Positions 43,289-52,999 of a stretch of 64,000 nt of DNA are shown in pieces. The position numbers and the translations under genes are program-made. Source of the stretch: Synechococcus sp. CS-1325 (lineage in GTDB: Bacteria > Cyanobacteriota > Cyanobacteriia > PCC-6307 > Cyanobiaceae); assembly GCA_025128135.1 (NCBI GenBank), contig JAHLYW010000046.1, positions 248,001-312,000 of the forward strand, written 5' to 3'. Every line of letters starts with the position of its first letter. Positions within the stretch are counted from its first letter, which is position 1. Under the pieces are notes generated by a model. That model searched no databases. It was not told the DNA's origin and worked only from the letters and a program-made list of their open reading frames with translations.

Positions 43289-44848
43289 CTATTGCTTCCG
43301 GGTTGCCCCTGGCCCGTAGCGTCTGGGCAAAGGACGGCTGATCGGTCCGAACCGACTGAACTCCAGCTCAACTGCCGGTTTGCCGGAGCGGTGGACCGTG
43401 ACGACCCCAAGCGGTTGCAGGTTCCCCAGCCAGGGGAGCCAGGCGGGACGAGCCAGTGGTTTTCCGGGCTCCAGGATGCCGAACAGCACCCCACTGGATC
43501 CGACATAGCCATCGGCGCGTTGCCACCAGGCGAATCCCCTGGAGTCCTTGTTGAAGGTGGTGTACTCGGCCTTCAGCTCAGGGCCCAGGGCCAGGGCCAG
43601 AAATCCAGGCAGCTCGTAGCGGTTGCCGGCGATCAGCTCGGCTTCCTGCAGCGCCTTCCAGATTGCCGGATGGCGCTGCAGATCCCTGCGCAGGCTGTCG
43701 GCAGGCATCAGCTCGCTGGAGGTATCGAGGCCCGGGGGTAGCAGGCCATCGAACATTCCCCAGCGCACCTGCAGGGCCAGAACCAGCAGCAGCGGTGGCA
43801 GGAACACGGCCGTGCCCCAGGCCCCCAGTCTGATCCCCCTGCGGCACCAGCGCCGGTGTGGGCCAGCCAGCCAATCGCCAGCCAGTGGCAGCAGCAGCCA
43901 CCAGGCCGGCACCAGCCAGCTGGCCAGCACATGCAGTCTTCCGGCCAGGAGCAGGAAAGCAATCAGCTGCGGCAGCACCAGCCAGCGCAGAAGCTGTCGG
44001 TGTGGTGCCGCCCCATCAAGGCCCGGCCGGGGCAGCAGTGCCACCAGCAGCACGGCGCCGATCGTCGGGAAGAGCAGCGCCAGCTGGGAGAGCAGGAACA
44101 GGGGTGGGGCTTCGAAGGCGTAGGCAGCGCCTGCACCGATCCTGCCGCCCTGGAACAGGAAGGATGCCCAGCCATTGCTCAGGTTCCAGAGCCATAACGG
44201 AGCGGAGACCAGCAGCCAGACCAGCAGTGCAACGGCGGGCCAGGGGCTTGCGTACCGGCGGCGGCGCTCCCTGCTGGCCAGGGTCCAGGCCAGCAGGGAG
44301 AGCAGCAGCAGCAAGGCGTGGTACTTACCAAGGGTGATCAAGCCGAGCAGGGCACCCAGTCCGATCGCCTGCCTGGCCGTGCCGGGCACGACCTGGGGGT
44401 GTCTTGACAGCCAGCAGAGCAGGGCCGCCATGGCTAGTAGCAGGGGGCTGTCAGGCAACAGCAGCACGCCACCGCAGAGGAACAGCAGGGGGCAGATACT
44501 GCCGATCACGGCGCTGAGCAGCCCGGCATTCCGGCCAAACCAGCGACCGGTCGCATCAGCCAGCAGGGCGAGGGCGAGGGTGTAGCTCAGCAGCGACGGG
44601 ATGCGCAGGGCCAGAATCGAGCCGCCAAGCCGATGGCCGAGCCAGGCCCACAGCCCCACGGCTGCGGGATGATCGAAGTAGCTCAGGGCTGGATGAAGGC
44701 CGTAGAAGAGGTAGTAGGCCTCGTCGTACCCCGGCGGCAGGATGGCAATCAGGGCAAAGCGAAGCAGCAGCCCTGCCAGCAGCACAAGCGGCAGCAGCCA
44801 TCTGGGCTGCAGAACACGTCCTGGCCCTGAGGCCTGTGGCTCAGTCAC
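43289..44848 (-). CDS. ArnT/PMT-like (GT39) membrane glycosyltransferase
   Basis: A 519-aa polytopic protein with about 11-12 hydrophobic helices. The first periplasmic loop reads [30 protein letters not shown], where the Asp-Glu pair and the YFDHP are typical of lipid-linked-sugar transferases of the ArnT/PMT type. The last ~170 residues are a periplasmic domain. It should transfer a sugar from a polyprenyl-phosphate donor to an envelope acceptor. It overlaps ccsA by 8 nt at the end of the lpt operon, so the acceptor may be lipopolysaccharide. Confidence 0.85.
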   Translation of the reverse strand: MTEPQASGPGRVLQPRWLLPLVLLAGLLLRFALIAILPPGYDEAYYLFYGLHPALSYFDHPAAVGLWAWLGHRLGGSILALRIPSLLSYTLALALLADATGRWFGRNAGLLSAVIGSICPLLFLCGGVLLLPDSPLLLAMAALLCWLSRHPQVVPGTARQAIGLGALLGLITLGKYHALLLLLSLLAWTLASRERRRRYASPWPAVALLVWLLVSAPLWLWNLSNGWASFLFQGGRIGAGAAYAFEAPPLFLLSQLALLFPTIGAVLLVALLPRPGLDGAAPHRQLLRWLVLPQLIAFLLLAGRLHVLASWLVPAWWLLLPLAGDWLAGPHRRWCRRGIRLGAWGTAVFLPPLLLVLALQVRWGMFDGLLPPGLDTSSELMPADSLRRDLQRHPAIWKALQEAELIAGNRYELPGFLALALGPELKAEYTTFNKDSRGFAWWQRADGYVGSSGVLFGILEPGKPLARPAWLPWLGNLQPLGVVTVHRSGKPAVELEFSRFGPISRPLPRRYGPGATRKQ

Positions 44849-45806
44849 CGAGGAACCAGCCGTAGCTGTGCAGACCGATGCCGAGCAGGTTCACGCCGAT
44901 GTAGCAAACCAGGATCACCACCAGTCCGGCCACCGCCACCAGGGCCGGCCTGCGGCCCTGCCAGCCTCGGCTGAGCCGGGTGTGCAGATAGGCGGCATAG
45001 ACAAGCCAGCAGATCAGGGCCCAGGTTTCCTTCGGATCCCAGCTCCACCAGCTGCCCCAGGCCTCGTTCGCCCAGACGGCCCCACTGACCAGACCAACGG
45101 AGAGCAACAGGAAGCCGACGGTGATCGTTCGGTAGCTGAGGCTGTCGAGCTGCTCGTTGATCCCGATCGAGACACTGCTGAGCTGCAGTTCGCCGGAGGG
45201 GGTGGCCAGCTTGGCCTGGCGGTACCCACCGCTGCCGATTGAACTGCTGCGCAGTTGAAGGGTCTGCTGACGCTCGGTGAACAGCACCGCCAGGGAAAGC
45301 AACGAGCCCACCAGCAGAGCCGCATAACTCACCATGATCACGCTCACGTGCATGACCAGCCAGCTCGATCGCAGGGCCGGCACCAGCGGAGCGGCTTCCT
45401 GGAGGCGATCCGGCAGGGCGAAGCTGGCAAAGGCAACGCAGCCCAGGGCAATCGGCGTGGTGGCGGCCGGAACCAGGGGTGAGGGCCAGGAGCGCTCCAC
45501 CAGCAACTGGGTGAGGCTGCAGGCCCAGGCCAGAAAGCAGAGCGATTCGTAGAGGTTGCTGATCGGGAAATGGCCCGATTCCCACCAGCGCAGGGTCAGC
45601 TGGGCCGTCAAACTCAGATTCGCCGCCGCGACCAGAACACGCACGAGGGTGCTGGGGGTGGCAGAGCTGACGCTCCAGAACGCCAGCGGCAGGGCGAGCA
45701 ACAACAGACCGAAGGCCAGCAGGCCAAGGGCGAGAACCGGATCGGTCACGGCAGCCAGCACGGGAAGGGGGAACAACGGCTCTTGCCAGTCTGCCTGGAC
45801 ATCCAA
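44841..45806 (-). CDS. ccsA: Cytochrome c maturation protein CcsA (ResC)
   Basis: A 321-aa protein with about eight hydrophobic helices. It carries the heme-handling WWD motif [12 protein letters not shown] (250-261) and the flanking His residues of system II: His79 ([13 protein letters not shown]) and His153 ([13 protein letters not shown]), with a later LGIGLHSYG. With Ccs1 it delivers heme to apocytochromes c in the lumen or periplasm. It follows the LptF/G-type permease gene by 2 nt and overlaps the GT39 gene, an unusual operon partner. Confidence 0.93.
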   Translation of the reverse strand: MDVQADWQEPLFPLPVLAAVTDPVLALGLLAFGLLLLALPLAFWSVSSATPSTLVRVLVAAANLSLTAQLTLRWWESGHFPISNLYESLCFLAWACSLTQLLVERSWPSPLVPAATTPIALGCVAFASFALPDRLQEAAPLVPALRSSWLVMHVSVIMVSYAALLVGSLLSLAVLFTERQQTLQLRSSSIGSGGYRQAKLATPSGELQLSSVSIGINEQLDSLSYRTITVGFLLLSVGLVSGAVWANEAWGSWWSWDPKETWALICWLVYAAYLHTRLSRGWQGRRPALVAVAGLVVILVCYIGVNLLGIGLHSYGWFLGD

Positions 45807-45808
45807 CC

Positions 45809-47017
45809 TCAGCGACTGGCCTGGCGCAGCAGCAGCAGTCCGGTGGCCAGCCCGACCAGGACCGGAGCCCAGGCGGCCAGGAAGGGTGAAAGGGTGCCCT
45901 TCACCCCCAGCGAACTGAAGATGAATGACATCAGGTAGTAGGAAAAGATCAGCAGCACACTGATCCCGAACCCCTGGCTGCGGCTGGTGCGGGCATCGGG
46001 GCGAACCCCGAGGCTGCTGCCGATCAGGCCGAACACCAGGCAGATGGAAGGAAAAGCGAATTTCTCCTGAATCCTCACCCGCATGCGGCGGGCTTCCTTC
46101 CGGTCACCGGCTTCCCTGAGCAGCTTCTCGGCGCTGATCGCCTCGGACACCGACATGGCGGCGGCATCCTTGGGCAGGGCAGCCAGCTGCAGGGGTCCCT
46201 GGTCGAGCGGGTAGAGGTAGCGGCTGAAACGCGCCGAGGTGGTGGTGGCGTCCCTGTTGTCGATCAGCACCACCTTGCCGTCCCGGAATTCCCACATCCC
46301 CTCGGCAGGGCTCCAGATGGCCCGATCAGCGCTGAGGATCTGGGTTCGCCCGTCACGGGTGAAATCCAGCACCGTGACATCGATCATTTCTCCGTCCCTG
46401 AACTGTCCGGCGTAGAAGAGCTGGGAGAGATAGCGCTCACTTCCGGATTCCGCATCCTTGTTTTCCCGGCGGCTGAAGCGGGAATAGATGATGTTGCTGC
46501 CCTTCTCGGCGGCCACCGCCTTGCCGAGGGCCTGGTTGAGCACATCGCTGGCCTGCAGGTTGGCATTGGGCACGATCAGGTCGTTGAACAGGAAGGTGAC
46601 CAGGCTCATCAGCACCGCCACCAGGAGGGCTGGAACGACCATTCGCCAGGTCTTCACCCCGAGGCTGCGCAGGGCTGTGAGCTCGCAGTTGCTGGAAAGC
46701 CCGCTGTAGGCCAGCAGGGTGGCCATCAAGGTGGCCATCGGAAACGACAACACCAGAAACCCCGGCAAGCGCAGACCCAGCACCTGCAGGGCCACCCCGA
46801 TCGGCAGCCCCGATTCGGTCACCCGGCGCACCAGTTCGAACACCACCCCCACCGAGAGGGATACGGCGGTGAAGGCGGCGATACCGAACAGGAGCGGGGG
46901 GACCAGCTCCGCGACCAGCCAGCGGTCCAGCAGGGGAAGTGGCCTGAGCACAGGCAGGTGTTGCCAGCCCTGGCTGGGTCGGCTCAAAGGCGGGTTGGCT
47001 CCCTGCACCTGATTCAC
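45809..47017 (-). CDS. LptF/LptG family lipopolysaccharide export permease
   Basis: A 402-aa YjgP/YjgQ family protein with six hydrophobic helices split by a periplasmic domain. [20 protein letters not shown] and the [43 protein letters not shown] coupling helix are diagnostic. The C-terminal [22 protein letters not shown] also fits. It is one permease half of the LPS extraction ABC transporter; no second permease gene lies here, so it may act as a homodimer or with a remote partner. Its start overlaps the lptB stop (ATGA). Confidence 0.92.
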   Translation of the reverse strand: MNQVQGANPPLSRPSQGWQHLPVLRPLPLLDRWLVAELVPPLLFGIAAFTAVSLSVGVVFELVRRVTESGLPIGVALQVLGLRLPGFLVLSFPMATLMATLLAYSGLSSNCELTALRSLGVKTWRMVVPALLVAVLMSLVTFLFNDLIVPNANLQASDVLNQALGKAVAAEKGSNIIYSRFSRRENKDAESGSERYLSQLFYAGQFRDGEMIDVTVLDFTRDGRTQILSADRAIWSPAEGMWEFRDGKVVLIDNRDATTTSARFSRYLYPLDQGPLQLAALPKDAAAMSVSEAISAEKLLREAGDRKEARRMRVRIQEKFAFPSICLVFGLIGSSLGVRPDARTSRSQGFGISVLLIFSYYLMSFIFSSLGVKGTLSPFLAAWAPVLVGLATGLLLLRQASR

Positions 47018-47742
47018 AACTGAAAGGCCTCCCCGAGGTAATGCCGTCGAACCAGCGGATCCGCCGCGACCACCTCGGAGCGGCCGGCGGCCAGGATGCT
47101 GCCTTCGGTGAGGATGTAGGCCCGATCGGTGATGGCCAGGGTTTCCCGCACGTTGTGGTCCGTGATCAGCAAGCCCATCGACCGCTCCCTCAGGGTGCCG
47201 ATCAGGGCCTGCAGATCGGCCACAGCCAGCGGGTCGACGCCGGCGAACGGTTCATCGAGCAGGAGATAGCGGGGCCCCCTGGGACCCACCGCCAGAGCCC
47301 GGGCCACCTCACAGCGCCGTCGCTCCCCCCCTGAGAGTTGAAAACCGAGGCGGTGCTGGAAGCGGCTCAGGTGGAAGTCCTCGATCAGCTGCTCAAGGCG
47401 GGTGCGGCGAATCCCCGCCGGTGCACCACTTTCCTGCAGCGCCAGCTGCAGGTTCTGCCTGACGCTGAGCTGGCGGAAGACGCTGGGTTCCTGGGGTAGA
47501 TAGCCGATTCCCAGGCGGGCCCGTTGGGGCATGGCCAGGCCTTCGACGGCACGGCCATCGAGCATCACCCTTCCCCGGTCGGGCTTCAGCCTGCCGGTGA
47601 CCAGGTTGAAGGTGGTGGTCTTGCCGGCTCCGTTCGGGCCGAGCAGCCCCACCACTTCGCCGGGATGGAGTTCGAGGCTGACGCCCTTGACCAGGGGGCG
47701 GCCGCCGAGGCTGAGGGCGACCTCCTCAAGTTGGAGACTCAT
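47014..47742 (-). CDS. lptB: LPS export ABC transporter ATP-binding protein LptB
   Basis: A 242-aa ABC ATPase with Walker A GLLGPNGAGKTTTF, Q-loop YLPQEPSVFRQLSVRQN, signature LSGGERRRCEVARAL, Walker B RYLLLDEPFAGVDP and the switch His in LLITDHNVRET. The LptB-specific YLPQEPSVFRxL segment separates it from other ABC ATPases. It powers extraction of LPS from the inner membrane. ATGA overlaps couple it to lptA upstream and the permease downstream. Confidence 0.96.
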   Translation of the reverse strand: MSLQLEEVALSLGGRPLVKGVSLELHPGEVVGLLGPNGAGKTTTFNLVTGRLKPDRGRVMLDGRAVEGLAMPQRARLGIGYLPQEPSVFRQLSVRQNLQLALQESGAPAGIRRTRLEQLIEDFHLSRFQHRLGFQLSGGERRRCEVARALAVGPRGPRYLLLDEPFAGVDPLAVADLQALIGTLRERSMGLLITDHNVRETLAITDRAYILTEGSILAAGRSEVVAADPLVRRHYLGEAFQL

Positions 47743-48245
47743 CGGGGCGCCGCAGTCCCTGGGCTGGCGTTGTTCTGCTGGAGGCGGAGCCGACTGAACA
47801 CCTGCTGGCCGCTGCCGGGCTCCGCCAGTACCCTCTCACTGTCCACCAGGTAGACCACCCGCTCGGCCCGCAACAGATTTCCCCCTTCCTGGATCACATC
47901 GACATCGCCGGTCAGCACGATCCGGCCCTCCTTGGTGAAGTACTGGGCCTGGCGGGAGGTGGCCACCAGGCGCCGATCCGGATAAAGAATCCTGACGTTG
48001 CCGATCGCCGTGATGATGCCTGTGGCGTTGTCGGCCTTCTGGCTGTCCGATTCAATCGTGACCAGGCCGGTCGGCTGCGCTGCTGGCGGTGGTGGAGTTG
48101 CCGTTGCCGCGGCTGGAGTGGCGACGGGGACGGTGGCTGCGCCCTGGGCCCAGGCCCGAGGAGCGCTCAGCAGAACCAGCACCAGCAGCAGCGCACCCAG
48201 AGGCTGGTTCCGGGGATGTCGGGAGAGGGGCCGACCAGGGTTCAT
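47739..48245 (-). CDS. lptA: LptA/OstA-like periplasmic protein
   Basis: A 168-aa protein with a signal peptide (QPLGALLLVLVLLSAPRAWA, ending near residue 34), a Pro/Ala/Thr-rich spacer and one OstA/LptA beta-jellyroll: VTIESDSQKADNATGIITAIGNVRILYPDRRLVATSRQAQYFTKEGRIVLTGDVDVIQEG. It would bridge LPS across the periplasm. It is the first gene of the lptA-lptB-lptF/G-ccsA-GT39 series. ATG 48245 puts the signal peptide in the usual place. The 147 bp upstream hold the probable promoter, with no clear hairpin. Confidence 0.9.
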   Translation of the reverse strand: MNPGRPLSRHPRNQPLGALLLVLVLLSAPRAWAQGAATVPVATPAAATATPPPPAAQPTGLVTIESDSQKADNATGIITAIGNVRILYPDRRLVATSRQAQYFTKEGRIVLTGDVDVIQEGGNLLRAERVVYLVDSERVLAEPGSGQQVFSRLRLQQNNASPGTAAPR

Positions 48246-48392
48246 GGTTTGGCTGCTCCGTTGGGGATCAGCATCAGTCCGGTCCAAATCAGGCGTGAAT
48301 CAGGCAGTGCCGGTGGAAAGCCTGAAGCGCAGGGGCGCTCGGCTGTTCATTTGGCGTGGAAATCGAGAGAATGGCTCTCAGACGAACGGCCA

Positions 48393-48848
48393 TCAAATGA
48401 ATGGCCTCAATCCAGCAGGGCCCTGCTGGGATGGATGGCCATTGCAGCTGACCGGGGAGAGACTGGGAAGCGGCAGGCTGCCCGGATCTCCGTTCTGTTG
48501 CAGACAGTGCAACCGGCCGCTGACCTGAGCGCGCAGCGGGCCGAGATCCAGCCCGAGCACCTCGTCCGGGAAAGGGGCCAGGCGCCCCAGCCCCTCGCCC
48601 ATCAAGACCGTGGCTCCATGCCGGTTACCGCGCTCAAGATGGAGATGGGCCACAGCGATCTGCAGCAGGGATTGGAGCACGATCCGGTCCTGGCCGAGGG
48701 ATTCATGCCAGAGCTCTTCCAGGCCGTCGTGGCATGGATACCAGGCGGCCTGGTTGAAGAGGGTGACAGCCGCAACGAAGCGGGGATCAAGGGCCAGATC
48801 GATCGGGGCCGGACTCGATGTCAGCCAGCCGGTGGGCCGGTCCGTCAT
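48393..48848 (-). CDS. DUF309 domain protein
   Basis: A 151-aa protein with AVTLFNQAAWYPCHDGLEELWHESLG, the DUF309 signature (N-x6-HD-x-x-E-x-x-W) in an all-helical fold, then RIVLQSLLQIAVAHLHLERGNRHGA. The last ~25 residues are unusually Pro/Gly-rich. The family is common in cyanobacteria and has no settled function. Its start overlaps the typA stop (ATGA), so it is translated with typA. Confidence 0.88.
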   Translation of the reverse strand: MTDRPTGWLTSSPAPIDLALDPRFVAAVTLFNQAAWYPCHDGLEELWHESLGQDRIVLQSLLQIAVAHLHLERGNRHGATVLMGEGLGRLAPFPDEVLGLDLGPLRAQVSGRLHCLQQNGDPGSLPLPSLSPVSCNGHPSQQGPAGLRPFI

Positions 48849-50653
48849 CGCTTGGCCGGCTTCTTCATCGCCAGTTTGCGCAGACGGATCGACTCAGGCG
48901 TCACCTCCAGCATTTCGTCGGGTCCGATGTATTCCAGGGCGCGCTCCAGGGTCATCTGGATCGGGGACTGGAGGGTGTCGAGCACCTCAGCGCCGGCCGA
49001 GCGGATGTTGGTGACCTGCTTGGCCTTGCAGACATTCAGTTCCAGGTCGGGGGGACGGTTGTGTTCGCCGACGATCATCCCCTTGTAGACCTTCGTGCCC
49101 GGGGTGATGAAGAACTGACCCCGGTCTTCGGCGCCCTTGAGGGCATAGAAGGTGGCTGTTCCTTCTTCGAACGAAATCAGCACGCCGTTGCGCCGTGCTT
49201 CGAAATCCCCCTGCATCGGGCGGTACTCGAAGAAGGAATGGCTCATGATCCCCTCGCCACGGGTGGCGCGAACGAATTCGCCGCGGAAGCCGATCAGGCC
49301 CCGGGCGGGCACCACGAATTCCAGCTGGGTGCGTCCGTCGGCACCGGTTTCCATGTTCTGCATCTCGCCCTTGCGCATGCCGAGCTTTTCGATGCAGTTG
49401 CCGACGGCCTCTTCAGGCACGTCCATCACCAGGGTTTCAACCGGTTCGCAGGGGGTTCCGTCGATGGTGCGGAAGATCACCTGGGGCTGGGTGACCTGAA
49501 ACTCGTAACCCTCCCTCCGCATCGTTTCGATCAGAATTCCAAGGTGAAGCTCACCCCGGCCGCTCACCGCGAAGCGATCCGGTGAGTCGGTGTCTTCGAC
49601 CCGCAGGGCCACGTTGGTAAGCAGTTCCTTCTGAAGCCGATCCCGCAGCTGGCGGCTGGTCACGAACTTGCCCTCCTTGCCCGCGAACGGTGAATCGTTG
49701 ATGACGAAGGTCATCTGGAGGGTGGGTTCGTCCACCCGGATCAGCGGCAGGGCCTCCGGGTGATCAGGGCAGGCGATCGTTTCGCCGATGTTGACCTCAT
49801 CGAAACCGGCCACGGCCACCAGGTCACCGGCGTGAGCTTCGGCGATCTCCACTCTGGAGAGACCTTCAAAGCCCAGCAACTTGCTGATCCTGCTGCGCTT
49901 GATGCTGCCGTCATCGCGAATCAGCGCCGCCGTCTGGCCGGCCTTGATGGTGCCGTTGTGGACACGACCGATCACGATCCGGCCCAGAAAATCGGAGTAG
50001 TCGAGGGTGGTGACCTGGAGCTGCAGTGGCTTGTCCACATCGCCGACCGGGGGCGGCACATGGCGGAGGATCGCATCGAACAGCGGCTTCATGTTGTCGC
50101 TGTCGGTGGCCATGTCCGGCTTGGCAAAACCGCCCATGCCGCTGCCGAACAGGTAGGGAAAATCACACTGGTCGTCGTCGGCGCCCAGTTCCAGAAACAG
50201 ATCCAGCACCTTGTCGACGGCCTGCTCAGGATCCACCCGGGCCCGGTCGATCTTGTTGATGAACACAATCGGCCGCAGACCCTGCTCCAGCGCCTTGCGC
50301 AGCACGAAGCGGGTCTGGGGCATCGGGCCTTCGTTGGCGTCGACGATCAGCAGGGCGCCATCCACCATGCCAAGCACCCGCTCCACTTCGCCGCCGAAGT
50401 CGGAGTGGCCCGGCGTGTCGACGATGTTGATTCGTGTGTCGCCGTAGGTGACGGCCGTGTTTTTGGAGAGGATGGTGATGCCGCGTTCCCGCTCCAGGTC
50501 GTTCGAGTCCATCACGCAGGTGGGAACGGCCTCTCCATCCCGGAAAATCCCCGACTGCTGCAACAGCGCATCCACCAAGGTGGTTTTGCCATGATCAACG
50601 TGGGCGATGATCGCGATATTGCGTATCGGGGCGCGCTGGGATGGGGCGCTCAT
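48845..50653 (-). CDS. typA: Translational GTPase TypA/BipA
   Basis: A 602-aa GTPase: G1 [20 protein letters not shown]2/switch [16 protein letters not shown]3 [19 protein letters not shown]4 INKIDR and the TypA-specific C-terminal region with [25 protein letters not shown]. It binds ribosomes and helps subunit assembly and stress adaptation. DUF309 overlaps its 3' end; the VanY-type peptidase gene lies 20 nt upstream on the same strand. Confidence 0.97.
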   Translation of the reverse strand: MSAPSQRAPIRNIAIIAHVDHGKTTLVDALLQQSGIFRDGEAVPTCVMDSNDLERERGITILSKNTAVTYGDTRINIVDTPGHSDFGGEVERVLGMVDGALLIVDANEGPMPQTRFVLRKALEQGLRPIVFINKIDRARVDPEQAVDKVLDLFLELGADDDQCDFPYLFGSGMGGFAKPDMATDSDNMKPLFDAILRHVPPPVGDVDKPLQLQVTTLDYSDFLGRIVIGRVHNGTIKAGQTAALIRDDGSIKRSRISKLLGFEGLSRVEIAEAHAGDLVAVAGFDEVNIGETIACPDHPEALPLIRVDEPTLQMTFVINDSPFAGKEGKFVTSRQLRDRLQKELLTNVALRVEDTDSPDRFAVSGRGELHLGILIETMRREGYEFQVTQPQVIFRTIDGTPCEPVETLVMDVPEEAVGNCIEKLGMRKGEMQNMETGADGRTQLEFVVPARGLIGFRGEFVRATRGEGIMSHSFFEYRPMQGDFEARRNGVLISFEEGTATFYALKGAEDRGQFFITPGTKVYKGMIVGEHNRPPDLELNVCKAKQVTNIRSAGAEVLDTLQSPIQMTLERALEYIGPDEMLEVTPESIRLRKLAMKKPAKR

Positions 50654-50673
50654 GCAGCGGCAGAATCAATTGA

Positions 50674-51486
50674 TCACCTTATCTCAGCCCCTCGCCTGGC
50701 CGCTTCGAACAGTTTCAGCGCTTCAGCCGATCCTTCGAAACGCCAGTGCCACGGTTCGTAGCTGACCCCCTGCCTGTTGCCCTTCGGGAAGGAGAGCCTG
50801 AAGTGGTGACGGTTGGCATGGCGCTCCAGCCAGGCGAAAGCCGGGGTGGTCTCGAAGGCATCCTTCAGGTTCGTGCCGGGGCGGGTTCCGTCGCCGAGGT
50901 CGAAGGCCAGGCCGGTGCTGTGTTCGGAAAAACCCGGCGGGGCACTCACCTTGGCCCGCTCGGCGGCACTTTGATTGCGTTCCGCCTTCACGTCGAAGAA
51001 CAGCTGCTTCTGCAGGGCCAGGTCGCGAAACCCGCTCAGAACACGGAGATCAACGCCATCGGCTGCTGCCTCCCGCTGCATCGCCAGCAGGGGCTCGGCT
51101 GCGTCGCGATGGGCTTTGAGGCCTGGAGCCACCTGGATCAGCTGATCGGCGGAGACTTCCGGAAAGGGGAAATGACCCAGGAGGCGACCATCGGAGCTCC
51201 GCTGGGAGCCGAGGCCTGCGAGGGGGTCGGGGTCGAGGATCGTTCTGGACAGAGGCACGATCACCACCAGAAGGAGCCCGAGGGCCGCCAGGCCTGCGGC
51301 GCCGAGAACCAGTGGTTTGAGTGGGCCAGACGCTGCCGGGATCGGTCGAGCCGTTCGACGGGCTACCGGGATCTCGTGGGGCAGCTCTCGCGAGGGGAGC
51401 TTGGAGCGGGCACGGGGTGTCACTCCTGGAGGCACTCCCCGTGGCACTCCTCGTGGAACACGCCGTTCAAACAAGCTTGGAGACAA
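50674..51486 (-). CDS. VanY-like D-alanyl-D-alanine carboxypeptidase (M15B)
   Basis: The product (270 aa from the TTG start) has one transmembrane helix (LGAAGLAALGLLLVVIVPLS, about 57-77) and a periplasmic M15 peptidase domain. The zinc site is SEHSTGLAFDLGD (His and Asp) with the second His and the catalytic Glu in EPWHWRF. It trims the terminal D-Ala of peptidoglycan stem peptides. The cytoplasmic N-terminus contains VPRGVPRGVPPGV, a short repeat. The start is uncertain: TTG at 51486 or 51474, or one of three GTG codons in the repeat. Confidence 0.87.
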   Translation of the reverse strand: MSPSLFERRVPRGVPRGVPPGVTPRARSKLPSRELPHEIPVARRTARPIPAASGPLKPLVLGAAGLAALGLLLVVIVPLSRTILDPDPLAGLGSQRSSDGRLLGHFPFPEVSADQLIQVAPGLKAHRDAAEPLLAMQREAAADGVDLRVLSGFRDLALQKQLFFDVKAERNQSAAERAKVSAPPGFSEHSTGLAFDLGDGTRPGTNLKDAFETTPAFAWLERHANRHHFRLSFPKGNRQGVSYEPWHWRFEGSAEALKLFEAARRGAEIR

Positions 51487-51577
51487 TCTTAGGGCTGTGC
51501 CATCCGTGCTTCAACGCAGGGCCGGTCTTCGGTGTTAGCTTCCAGCTCAAGATCGTTCCAGCGGAGCAGGTTTCAAG

Positions 51578-52993
51578 ATGTTGCGAGTCGCAGTTGTGGG
51601 TGGCGGCCCGAGCGGATCCTGTGCTGCTGAAGTGCTGGCCAAGGCGGGCATTCAGACCTGGCTGTTCGAGCGCAAGCTCGACAACGCCAAACCATGCGGA
51701 GGCGCGATACCGCTGTGCATGGTGGCTGAGTTCGATCTGCCCGCATCGATCATCGATCGGAAAGTTCGGAACATGAAGATGATTTCCCCTTCCAACCGGG
51801 AAGTGGACATTCATCTCGGTGACGAGAATGAATACATCGGCATGTGCCGCCGAGAGGTGATGGATGGTTTCCTGCGCGATCGCGCGGCCTCTATGGGCGC
51901 TCAATTGGTCAACGGCCTGGTTCAGAGCATCGATACCGGTGTGAATCGGCAGGGCCCTTATACCCTTCAATACGCTGACTATTCTTCAGGGGGACCCACC
52001 GGAGAGATCAGAACCCTGGAAGTGGATTTGATCGTGGGCGCCGATGGGGCCAACAGCCGGGTGGCCAAGGCCATGGATGCGGGTGATTACAACGTGGCGA
52101 TCGCCTTTCAGGAACGCATCCGCCTTCCCAAGGAAGAGATGAGCTACTACGAAGACCTTGCCGAAATGTATGTGGGCACCGACGTCTCGCCTGACTTTTA
52201 TGGCTGGGTCTTTCCGAAGTACGACCATGTCGCTGTTGGCACCGGCACGATGCAGCAGAACCAGAGCCTGATCAAAAGCCTCCAGAAGGGCATCCGGGCC
52301 AGGGCCAGCGCCCGTCTGCTCGATGGTGAGGTGATCAAGGTGGAGGCCCATCCGATCCCGGAGCATCCCCGCCCTCGCCGGGTCGTGGGCCGGATGGCCC
52401 TGGTCGGGGACGCAGCCGGTTATGTCACCAAGAGTTCAGGTGAGGGGATTTATTTCGCGGCCAAGAGTGGACGGATGTGCGCCGAGCAGATCGTCTCGGC
52501 GAGCGATCAGGGGCGGACCATTCCATCGGAGAAGGACCTCAAGGTTTATATCAAGAAGTGGGATCGCAAGTATGGTGCAACCTACAAGGTTCTTGAGATC
52601 CTTCAGAACATTTTTTATCGCAATGATGCGGCCCGAGAAGCGTTTGTCGAAATGTGTGACGACAAGGATGTGCAGCGCCTGACTTTTGACAGTTATCTGT
52701 ACAAGCGGGTGGTGATGATGAATCCCTGGCAGCAGATCAAGCTCACTCTGATGACGCTCGGCTCGGTGCTGCGCGGCCAGGCTCTCGCTCCGATTGCCTA
52801 CAAGCCGGTGGCCAGCGCGGTCCGCAGTCCCGAAGAGATGGAAGCCCATCGTCTGGCCAGGCTGCAGGCATCCCCTGAATCAGCACCCCACCAGCAGCAG
52901 CCTGATCCCGTTGGCGGACCCCTCCAGCCCCCTGCCCCGGCAACTGCCAAGGACAGTGGGGCCCGGGAGCCTGTGCTGGCCAGCAAAACCTGA
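51578..52993 (+). CDS. chlP: Geranylgeranyl diphosphate/chlorophyll reductase
   Basis: A 471-aa flavoprotein: FAD site LRVAVVGGGPSGSCAAEVLAKAG with FERKLDNAKPCGGAIPLCM (a ChlP hallmark), LIVGADGANSRVAKAM, YGWVFPKYDHVAVGTG and LVGDAAGYVTKSSGEGIYFAAKSGRM. It reduces geranylgeranyl groups to phytyl for chlorophyll a, tocopherol and phylloquinone. The C-terminal ~55 residues after the conserved region are a Pro/Gln-rich tail (APHQQQPDPVGGPLQPPAPA). It is divergent from the VanY-type gene across 91 bp. Confidence 0.97.
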   Translation: MLRVAVVGGGPSGSCAAEVLAKAGIQTWLFERKLDNAKPCGGAIPLCMVAEFDLPASIIDRKVRNMKMISPSNREVDIHLGDENEYIGMCRREVMDGFLRDRAASMGAQLVNGLVQSIDTGVNRQGPYTLQYADYSSGGPTGEIRTLEVDLIVGADGANSRVAKAMDAGDYNVAIAFQERIRLPKEEMSYYEDLAEMYVGTDVSPDFYGWVFPKYDHVAVGTGTMQQNQSLIKSLQKGIRARASARLLDGEVIKVEAHPIPEHPRPRRVVGRMALVGDAAGYVTKSSGEGIYFAAKSGRMCAEQIVSASDQGRTIPSEKDLKVYIKKWDRKYGATYKVLEILQNIFYRNDAAREAFVEMCDDKDVQRLTFDSYLYKRVVMMNPWQQIKLTLMTLGSVLRGQALAPIAYKPVASAVRSPEEMEAHRLARLQASPESAPHQQQPDPVGGPLQPPAPATAKDSGAREPVLASKT

Positions 52994-52999
52994 GCCGTC

